Both the position numbers and the translations under genes were made by a program. Below the pieces are notes generated by a model, which made no database searches, was not told where the DNA came from, and was given only the letters and a program-made list of their open reading frames with translations. From Microbulbifer sp. Q7 (GTDB lineage: Bacteria > Pseudomonadota > Gammaproteobacteria > Pseudomonadales > Cellvibrionaceae), in NCBI RefSeq assembly GCF_001639145.1, contig NZ_LROY01000001.1, positions 994,501 to 1,058,500 of the forward strand: a stretch of DNA of 64,000 bases. The letters are read 5' to 3'. Shown piece after piece: positions 45,446 through 52,431 of the stretch. Position 1 is the first letter of the stretch; each line of letters starts with the position of its first letter.

Positions 45446-45737
45446 GTGGTTCCAGCATCATATCCAGTGTTGCAAATTTTCGTTTCGAGCACGAAGGTGC
45501 CGAAGGGGACACGAAGATGAGATCCATCTGCGTGATCCCATTTGGAGTCTGCAAGGTTACGTTGTGAGCTCGCTGGTACACGCTTGAGGGTAACCGTAGC
45601 CTGCCAACGAAGGTAAACAGTGGCTCGCCCCAAAGTCCCTTGAGCCAAGACGACTTTATAGAGGGGCCTATCAGGCTGACGGGGATATGCCTGCAATCTA
45701 CTGAAAGTTCTTCGTTTATAAGTGCAACGAAATTCAT
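45442..45737 (-). pseudogene. Frameshifted fragment of a NERD-domain (nuclease-related) gene
   Basis: The frame starting at 45737 reads VYQRAHNVTLQTPNGITQMDLIFVSP. The next frame continues PFGTFVLETKICNTGYDAG from about 45510. Joined, they give the NERD core (P-x-G-x-T-Q-x-D, then FG-x-FVLETK). A single-base loss at about 45508-45512 (TCCCCTTCGG, where one more base would restore the frame) separates them. The rest of the domain is absent after 45442. NERD proteins are linked to nucleases and DNA-acting enzymes. The gene is broken unless the base is a sequencing error, but the missing C-terminus would still make it incomplete. Confidence 0.68.
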
Positions 45738-45798
45738 GGGATTTATAGTGTTAAGTCAATACTTGTCCTTGAAACCAAGCAATCGTCACCAGCAGTAT

Positions 45799-45862
45799 GG
45801 ATTCGATAGATAGCGAATCCTTCCGGACTGTGCGATCGTGAGAAGGCATGTCGACACATGCC
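45799..45862. other. Two adjacent hairpins after the ABC operon
   Basis: GGATTCG (45799-45805) pairs with CGAATCC (45814-45820), and GGCATGT (45845-45851) with ACATGCC (45856-45862) around a CGAC loop. They lie just beyond the ATPase stop and may end or protect the transcript. T tracts are poor. Confidence 0.5.
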
Positions 45863-45869
45863 AAAGAAA

Positions 45870-48800
45870 TTACGTCGCATCCACTGCAACTTTACCAAAT
45901 GACTCTAGTCTTAAATATTTCGAAGGGAATTGTTTCTTAGGCATTTTCTTTTTTAACAATTCATGAAAATTTTCATCGTGTGTAGTTACGATAATTTGCT
46001 TATCAAATCTGACTGTGAGAGCCCTAAATAAGTCAATGAGGCTAAGGGTGTTAATAGAATCAATAGATTGAACTGGGTCATCGATGAAAATACAGTCTAC
46101 TGGGTTTCCATCATCATCTTTAAGGTTTAACGCCCTTGCTAAGAAGATGCTAAGCGCCAAAACATTTACTTGTGCTGAACTAAAGCTCAAAACTGGTGAC
46201 GCGCTAGCGTTACCATCGATAGTTTCAGCCTTGATTAGTAGTTTTGGTTTATCGTCAGACTTACATTCAAAGCGAATATTTTTAAATTCAGGGTGTGGGT
46301 CAATAGCTCGGTAAATTTTGTTTATGAGGTCGGTTTTAAAGAATAGGTCAACTTTATTTTCTATGTGTCTCCCTAGATTTTCGATGTCTGTATCAATTTC
46401 AGATATTATGCTCTTGGTTGCCTCAATTTTTCTTTCCAATATTGTTTTTTTCTTTTCTAAGCTTTTAATTCCTTCGTTTCCCGATATTTCTTTTGTAAGT
46501 CTTTCGATAGTTTCTAGATTGGATTTTTCCGAATCAAATCTTTTTAATTCCTCGTTATGTTTTGATATCTCTTCATTCAGGCAATTTCTGATAAATTCCT
46601 TCTCTGGAAGGTGTTCATTTTTGATTCCTAGGCTGAGTAATATGGTTCTAAATTCAGCAAGATTCTCATTTAATTTATTTTGAGATAGTAGGGCATGTTC
46701 AATCCTATTTTTAAGTTCAGAGCTTGAAAGGCCTGAAAGAATAGGTGGGATTTTTTCGGACTCCAACGTTATTTTAATTTTAGTTGCGATGGAATTTTCT
46801 TTTTCAATTCTAATATCCTCCAAAAGTTTTCTCTTTTGGGGTAAGAGCAAGTTGTTGAAATCTTCGCCGCTTCTACAGCGCCATTTATTTTTGGCTATGA
46901 ACCTTTCAAGATCCGAATATTTGGAAAGAGTGTTTTCTTGTTTCTCGAGATCAAGTTTGATGTTGAGAATTTTATCTTCCAGTTGCCTTGCGGACATTGA
47001 CTCTGTTGTAATCTTGTTTTCTATTTCAGACTTGAATTTTGAAATATCATGTATATCTTTGGTGAGCTTTTCCGATAAGGCTTTTTGATTTTTTTCAAAA
47101 TCGGTTCTTGTTTGGTGTGACACCTCGTTCTTAATAGTTTCCAATCGCTCAATCGACTCTTTGTTTTCGATTGCTAATTTATATTCTTCCTTTTGATAAG
47201 TTTCTTGTTGTCTTCTAATGAAAATTATTTTGTTTTGGTAGTTTTGAATGATTTTTTCAATATTCTCATTGAAGGCAATCTGGTTCTTTTCGGAGCTTTT
47301 AGTAAGTAAGTTGATCCTTGCTTCACAGGCGGAGATTTCTTTAAGCAATTCTTTTTCTTTTGAGCTCAAAAGTGGATTGGATGCCAGTTGGCTCTCTAAT
47401 TTTGAGTGGCTACCATATGAGTACTGACAAACTGGGCAATCGGATAGTTGTGTTTTTATGACTATATCATGAGCTTTCTTTATCAGAGTTTTTAGCTGAT
47501 CGGAATACTCTCTAGTGCTAGATAAGTCACTATTAAGCTTTCTTAATCGCGCAACTTCAGTTTGTGATTTTGATGTGTCTTCAATGTATTTCGCCTGTAT
47601 ATTCCGGAGTGAATTTACTGTCTCTCTTTCCAAAAAAAGTGTGTCTTCAGGCTGTAGTTGTTCTGTTATTTTAAAATTATCTATTTTTTCTTTTTCGGAT
47701 ATTAGTTTTTCCGATTTTTTTCTTAGATTAAAAATATTTTGCGCAATGGAACCCTTTTCCATGTTCGAACGTTTTATTTTTTCCTCTAAAGCAGTGATTT
47801 CATTGAAAATTTCATTTGCTCTACTTTTTTTATTTTCGGTATCACGTAATTTATCTACTTTTTCCTGTTTTTCATGTTCAACTTTTTCATCCTTGACTTT
47901 AAGCTTTTTAATTGTGTGTGAGTTTTCAGATATAAGTCTTAGTGTTTTTTCATGATCGGATTTTAGGTCCAAATATTTTTTGTTTTCCAAGTGGTAGGCA
48001 TTTGCCATCCTTGCATATTCGTCAATATCGGCTAAGCGTCTTTCTAAAATTTCTAACGCTTCAATGTGGTTTTTTTTAATTTTTGAGAGTCGTTCCGACT
48101 CATTATAAGAGTTTAAAGCAGCTTTGAGTGATTCAATATTTTCCCTAATCTTATTTAGTTCATGAAAATATTCTATGTGGCTGTCTAACTTTGACAAATG
48201 AAGAGATAAAGAAGCTTTTCGCTTGGAGGATGAGTGTATCCTTTGATTTAGTAAACTATCGGCGACAATAATTTTTTGATGCATATGTTCTATGTCATCG
48301 TGAGAAAACCCTTTATCTATGTCTATCTCAGACAAAACATGTGTACTTAGGGAGGAATTTAAAGTAGAGATATAATTGTTTATAGTTGACACACCCTTTT
48401 TTTCGTTTAGGAGTTTGTCAATTTTTTCTTGTGCCTCTATCTGCGCTTTACATAGCTCATCTGCCTTTTTTTTAATGTCACTTTTGAATGAGAGGAGGGC
48501 AGCACGCTTATTACTGACTTCGAGTAGCTCCTCATCACTCTGGGCTAGCTTCGAAAAGCGACTTGAAGGATTGGATTCTCTTAAAAAGCTATCAATTGCC
48601 TCTTGATATAGCATTGCGCCCTCAAAAAAGGCTGTTTCCTTCCTTGCTTCTTTTTTTACATTGTAATCGGCTCGGCCTGAGCGAGCTGCCTTATATATGC
48701 TTTCAAAAGGTTCTTTACGATTGTCGACTTCAACTGTGACTCTTGTATCTAGACTATCGTCAGCGAACTTATTTCTAATGAGATATTGGCGCTCTCCTTC

Positions 48801-49046
48801 AATATTATGCTGTCTAACTTCATCTACATTCGAACTTTCGATTTGTTTCATTCGTGAGTAACGATGAATTTTTTCTGTAATTGCATAGTCGACAGCATCA
48901 CAAAAAGAAGTTTTCCCAAATCCATTTGGTGCATATATCGAAACGAATCTAGCTACTTTATTGGCATCAATAGAGAAATCAAAAGTACCATCTTTGGCAT
49001 CTAGGTATGATTTAAATGCCTGAATTTCAATGCGCTTAATTTTCAT
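45870..49046 (-). CDS. SMC/Rad50-like ABC ATPase of an ABC-three-component (ABC-3C) conflict system
   Basis: The 1058-residue protein has Walker A APNGFGKTS at 39-47. A very long charged coiled-coil arm (about 170-860) is interrupted at the hinge by DCPVCQYSYGS, a CxxC zinc-hook like that of Rad50. The C-terminal ATPase half has a signature-like VLSFSSAQVNVLALS, Walker B DCIFIDDPVQSID and the H-loop VTTHDENF. By family such ATPases sense or hold nucleoprotein. It is the last gene of a four-gene operon; its ATG overlaps the middle component by 11 bases. Codon use is strongly AT-rich compared with the neighbours, pointing to transfer. Membership in the ABC-3C class is inferred from architecture and gene order. 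Confidence 0.85.
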   Translation of the reverse strand: MKIKRIEIQAFKSYLDAKDGTFDFSIDANKVARFVSIYAPNGFGKTSFCDAVDYAITEKIHRYSRMKQIESSNVDEVRQHNIEGERQYLIRNKFADDSLDTRVTVEVDNRKEPFESIYKAARSGRADYNVKKEARKETAFFEGAMLYQEAIDSFLRESNPSSRFSKLAQSDEELLEVSNKRAALLSFKSDIKKKADELCKAQIEAQEKIDKLLNEKKGVSTINNYISTLNSSLSTHVLSEIDIDKGFSHDDIEHMHQKIIVADSLLNQRIHSSSKRKASLSLHLSKLDSHIEYFHELNKIRENIESLKAALNSYNESERLSKIKKNHIEALEILERRLADIDEYARMANAYHLENKKYLDLKSDHEKTLRLISENSHTIKKLKVKDEKVEHEKQEKVDKLRDTENKKSRANEIFNEITALEEKIKRSNMEKGSIAQNIFNLRKKSEKLISEKEKIDNFKITEQLQPEDTLFLERETVNSLRNIQAKYIEDTSKSQTEVARLRKLNSDLSSTREYSDQLKTLIKKAHDIVIKTQLSDCPVCQYSYGSHSKLESQLASNPLLSSKEKELLKEISACEARINLLTKSSEKNQIAFNENIEKIIQNYQNKIIFIRRQQETYQKEEYKLAIENKESIERLETIKNEVSHQTRTDFEKNQKALSEKLTKDIHDISKFKSEIENKITTESMSARQLEDKILNIKLDLEKQENTLSKYSDLERFIAKNKWRCRSGEDFNNLLLPQKRKLLEDIRIEKENSIATKIKITLESEKIPPILSGLSSSELKNRIEHALLSQNKLNENLAEFRTILLSLGIKNEHLPEKEFIRNCLNEEISKHNEELKRFDSEKSNLETIERLTKEISGNEGIKSLEKKKTILERKIEATKSIISEIDTDIENLGRHIENKVDLFFKTDLINKIYRAIDPHPEFKNIRFECKSDDKPKLLIKAETIDGNASASPVLSFSSAQVNVLALSIFLARALNLKDDDGNPVDCIFIDDPVQSIDSINTLSLIDLFRALTVRFDKQIIVTTHDENFHELLKKKMPKKQFPSKYLRLESFGKVAVDAT

Positions 49047-49608
49047 CGTTTTTTCTGTCCGCTATTTTGGATTCTAGCCAGCTGTTTTTTATTTCTTTAT
49101 TTCGCTCTCCCGCTAGTCCCTTCTTCAAGATATCAAGACTTATTGAGCTTATATTTTTTTCGGGTTCGCTCGCTGGAGCGGCACCTTTGCCCAAATCTAC
49201 GTCATGAAGAAGTAGTTTTTTATTCAAAAGCGATATAAGTTCTGCATCTCTACTATCCTCAGCGTAACGTTCAGAGATTTGAATGAATAGCTTTCGCATC
49301 GAAAACTTATCATTCTCAATTTCATACTGAACTTCTTTTTCGAGTTCTTGATGGCTAAGGAAAACTAGATATGTATTCCAAGCTTCAAATTCACTAAGGT
49401 TATTCACCATGTAATCGTTAACAGCAAAGTCCATCACATCACGCCAAGATTCTTTTATGAACTGAGCGTCAGTGTTCAGGCAGCAAATGCAGGTGGCCTT
49501 CGCATCGGGGTAAAACTCAACCTCATATGCAGAAAAATCGGTATCCAAATCTTGCTCTGAAAGAAAATCTATTCTTTTTCTTTTGAAGCTGATTTGATGC
49601 TTATTCAT
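49036..49608 (-). CDS. Putative middle component (MC) of the ABC-3C system
   Basis: The 190-residue protein has no enzyme motif. It contains EVEFYPDAKATCICCLNTDAQFI (a CxxC pair, metal or redox potential), a helical middle and a charged C-terminus. It sits between the protease and the ATPase, where ABC-3C systems encode the small middle component thought to bridge effector and ATPase. The ATG at 49608 overlaps the last eight bases of the protease gene and has GGAG upstream; ATGs at 49638 and 49626 lie earlier in frame. Sequence assignment to a named MC family was not possible by eye. Confidence 0.65.
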   Translation of the reverse strand: MNKHQISFKRKRIDFLSEQDLDTDFSAYEVEFYPDAKATCICCLNTDAQFIKESWRDVMDFAVNDYMVNNLSEFEAWNTYLVFLSHQELEKEVQYEIENDKFSMRKLFIQISERYAEDSRDAELISLLNKKLLLHDVDLGKGAAPASEPEKNISSISLDILKKGLAGERNKEIKNSWLESKIADRKNDEN

Positions 49609-50941
49609 CTCTGAGAACTCCGCCATATCCACATTCAATCAATTGGTCTAATGCATCTGGTTGCTCTACCAGATTAATATCCGCTATTTCATGTTCTTTA
49701 TCAGCTAGACAATCTTCGTTTAACTTTGGCCAATGAATTAACGGATTTGGTAATTTTTTATTGTTGCGAACAGTGTCAATTTGGTGCCTATCTAACCCTA
49801 TGGAAATATCTCTAGGTATCTCTTTTAGCCTTTCATCCAGAATGGGTGACGGTGGTTTATCGCCATTTGCGAATATCAAAACCTTAGCGTTGGTTGGCAT
49901 CGAGGAAAAGTCGGTGAAGGCAATGTACTCTCGATATAGCCGCCTAAAATTTGTTTGCTTATGAGTGTAGATAACGCGAAAACGCTGAAAAATACTCGTC
50001 AGAAAAATAGCTTCCCAATTTTCCTGTTGCCTGTCGGGCTGGTTAAGGGATAAGTAAACCGAAAGGAATTCTAGAAACCAGATCCACATTTGAGGCTGGT
50101 ATAAATCCTCTTCAAGCTGTTGATGAGAAAGTAGGCTCTCCTTGAATCTGTCTATTATTTCTTCAGGCGTGATAATTTGCGAGTTGTTTATATTATGCTG
50201 CGACAGTAAATCCTTCAGGTGCCGTTTAACTATATCTAAGCTCGTATCCATGGATAGGGCTAGATCGCTAAATAAGGATGATTCACTATGACTAAAGCTC
50301 GATAAATACGGAGGTTTTAGCTTTTCCAGGTCTTGGCTATCTATTAGCGCAATAAACTTTCTTATTGAATATCCACGAATATGGCCGTCATTAGACTCAG
50401 CTTCTGCCATTCGATTTTGAATGCCAAGTATTTGAACCTTTTGGATACTGTTGTTGAAATAAAAAATTCCGCTTCCGGAGTAGCCAGAAACATCCTCGTG
50501 TAGCGCTATCGAATCGTTCCTGAATTCAAGAACGTCGTTATTTCGAAAATCTAGGAGTGAAAGCCTATATGTTGATGGCTCATCTACCTCTCCAAGCCCA
50601 AGGCTTCTGTTGGAAGGATAGCCGTATATATAGACTCCCATTTCTATATTTAAATCTTCATAAAAATAGCCTAGCTCTAGGCCTGCTTGGAATTCAACTT
50701 TCAATATTGCAATATCATCGTCACTGTTAGCATCTAAGATGCGCTGTAATACGCGAATTCTTTGTCCTCGTCTATCGGTGACTTCTATGTCTTGAAGCTC
50801 GGGAAATTCTTCTTCGTTGACCACATGCTTCGCTGTCAGAACGTAACTAAATTCAAGAGTTTTCGGCTGAATCAGTACGCCGCTTCCCTGTGAAACCTTA
50901 ACCACATGCTTTTTTGCTTTTTCAGAAAAATATTCATTCAT
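49601..50941 (-). CDS. Trypsin-like serine protease with long C-terminal effector domain
   Basis: The 446-residue protein has no signal peptide, so it is cytosolic. The trypsin fold spans about 10-215. His39 lies in LTAKHVV, Asp76 in DDDIAILKV and Ser155 in VSGYSGSGIF, making a complete triad. Residues 220-446 are helical and carry no known domain that I recognise; they occupy the position of the C-terminal domain that couples ABC-3C effectors to the middle component. It shares ATGA (50938-50941) with the upstream metallo-beta-lactamase and overlaps the middle component. By inference, proteolysis of host or invader proteins is triggered by the ATPase. Confidence 0.85.
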   Translation of the reverse strand: MNEYFSEKAKKHVVKVSQGSGVLIQPKTLEFSYVLTAKHVVNEEEFPELQDIEVTDRRGQRIRVLQRILDANSDDDIAILKVEFQAGLELGYFYEDLNIEMGVYIYGYPSNRSLGLGEVDEPSTYRLSLLDFRNNDVLEFRNDSIALHEDVSGYSGSGIFYFNNSIQKVQILGIQNRMAEAESNDGHIRGYSIRKFIALIDSQDLEKLKPPYLSSFSHSESSLFSDLALSMDTSLDIVKRHLKDLLSQHNINNSQIITPEEIIDRFKESLLSHQQLEEDLYQPQMWIWFLEFLSVYLSLNQPDRQQENWEAIFLTSIFQRFRVIYTHKQTNFRRLYREYIAFTDFSSMPTNAKVLIFANGDKPPSPILDERLKEIPRDISIGLDRHQIDTVRNNKKLPNPLIHWPKLNEDCLADKEHEIADINLVEQPDALDQLIECGYGGVLRDE

Positions 50942-52023
50942 AGTTCAATCGTGCTTTCAATCACTTCCAAAGAGAATCCAGAGTCAACAAGCTCTTTTTG
51001 CTCTTCAACTGTGAATATTTCCCGAATTATTTTTTCGTAGTTAAACCATATCGTTGCATTCGGAAACTGCTTGTGGATTCTTGCTAATGTTAATTTGTGT
51101 GGCAGACTGTGAGCGGATCCATCCGTAGATAGAATGAAGTTATCGGATTCGATTAGTTTTAAGAATTGCGGGCTGGTGTTGTGGCGACTTCCGTGGTGAG
51201 ATAATTTCACGTAATCCACTTTCAATGGGTTACTTTCTGAGTAATTAGCTTCTTTTTCATCCTTGAGGTTTTTTATTGCGTTGACGATTGTTTCATCGTG
51301 AGCATCGCCAAGCATCAATAGCCGCTTACTTTCCAGTTCAACTAGGATTGCTATCGAGCTTCCATTGTGAATTGAGTTGTCTCCCTGAAATTTATCGTTA
51401 GCTAACAATTGTGTAAATGTATTTCCATAATCTGTATTTCGAGAAGCTGTGAATGAGCTCGGAATTTCCTTTTTCCACTTTATCAGCAAAGATTCAAGTT
51501 TTTCTATGGTTGGAGATAATATGTAAAATTTCGCTCCATATATTTTATAAAAATTTTCACTTTTTATAATTTTTCGATGCCAGATTCCAAGCTCCGTAAT
51601 AATGCTTTCGAAGCTTACGCCCTGTCTAATGCTCGTGCTGCTTCTTGTGTGCGCGTCCGCACTGTTGAATTCAAATAATAACTCGTGAGAGGGCTCTGCT
51701 TCATTGGCGAAGTGCTCGCTAATCAGCAGGCCAGAGTTAAACCAAACTTTATCGCATAGCGCTCGTAGCAATTCATTATTTTTGAAAGCGCTAAGAACTC
51801 CGCCAATATGATCGTCATCTACATGGGTCAAGACTAACAGATCTATACGTTCTCCCTGCTCTTCAATCTTGGAAAGAGTTCGAAATAGATCTCCTTTAAG
51901 CGTGGCTCTCTTATATGTGGAGGACTTTCCTCCGTCGATTAGAATATTTTTTCTTTTGCCTTCAAATACCCATGAGATTAGGAAAGCATCTCCATTGTTG
52001 GCTTTTAGTACTTTTAACTTCAT
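50938..52023 (-). CDS. ComEC/Rec2-type metallo-beta-lactamase hydrolase of the island
   Basis: The 361-residue protein has the metal motif in LLVLTHVDDDHIGGV (HxDxDH, as in ComEC-type enzymes), MLGDAHDET, and KLSHHGSRHNTSPQF with the SHHGS element. The first strand, VLKANNGDAFLISW and NILIDGGK, is family-typical. It has no membrane part, so it is not a DNA channel but a soluble hydrolase, probably a nuclease or phosphodiesterase. It is first in the operon, so it is cotranscribed with the protease (ATGA overlap). AT-rich coding supports acquisition with the island. Confidence 0.86.
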   Translation of the reverse strand: MKLKVLKANNGDAFLISWVFEGKRKNILIDGGKSSTYKRATLKGDLFRTLSKIEEQGERIDLLVLTHVDDDHIGGVLSAFKNNELLRALCDKVWFNSGLLISEHFANEAEPSHELLFEFNSADAHTRSSTSIRQGVSFESIITELGIWHRKIIKSENFYKIYGAKFYILSPTIEKLESLLIKWKKEIPSSFTASRNTDYGNTFTQLLANDKFQGDNSIHNGSSIAILVELESKRLLMLGDAHDETIVNAIKNLKDEKEANYSESNPLKVDYVKLSHHGSRHNTSPQFLKLIESDNFILSTDGSAHSLPHKLTLARIHKQFPNATIWFNYEKIIREIFTVEEQKELVDSGFSLEVIESTIEL

Positions 52024-52069
52024 CTTTAATCGAAATGTTTTTGTTTGTTCAGATTAAATCGAGGTGCTA

Positions 52070-52075
52070 TTTATA
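52070..52075 (-). promoter_or_regulatory. Candidate -10 of the island operon
   Basis: On the minus strand TATAAA lies about 47 bases before the first ATG. The -35 at the expected distance is weak. Confidence 0.35.
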
Positions 52076-52130
52076 TTTAGTCTGGATTGAATTAATTTTC
52101 GGTTTTCGCCGTAGGCGATCTGAGATTAGA

Positions 52131-52179
52131 TTCTCGTGGTTACGGAAAGGTTTGGTGCTAGTACCTCTAGCCACGAGAA
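52131..52179. repeat. Inverted repeat at the island's right border
   Basis: TTCTCGTGG (52131-52139) and CCACGAGAA (52171-52179) form a 9-base perfect stem around a 31-base interior that holds the near-palindrome GGTGCTAGTACC. It could be an attachment or resolution site, or a structured transcript. Confidence 0.55.
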
Positions 52180-52431
52180 CCAAGTCGATCAAAATTGCTC
52201 GTATCCACCTTAAAGTTCATAAAAAATGACTTATCTGAGGGAGGGATAGAGCTTCATAGTGTGACGGGCGCCCCATTTATTGTGTTGCGGGTTATAGCAT
52301 GATATCGGTGGTAGTTGGAGGTCTGTAACTTCGCCTGATTTAGTTTGTGTGTATTCACTAACTGCGTGATTGTCGCCGCTCGTCACCACTCCTGCTATCT
52401 TCCTCTGCATAACAATGCAAAGGACCGCCCC

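Larger units (their letters stand above)
52024..52431. other. Right flank of the island
   Basis: No gene is seen. Holds the operon promoter, an inverted repeat, and the 5' leader of the M16 peptidase gene. The change from AT-rich to host-like sequence happens between about 52080 and 52430. Confidence 0.5.

Noticed and set aside
45740..52230. Integrase, transposase, tRNA target or direct repeats that would define island ends
   Set aside because: None visible. The island borders are judged only by composition and broken genes.
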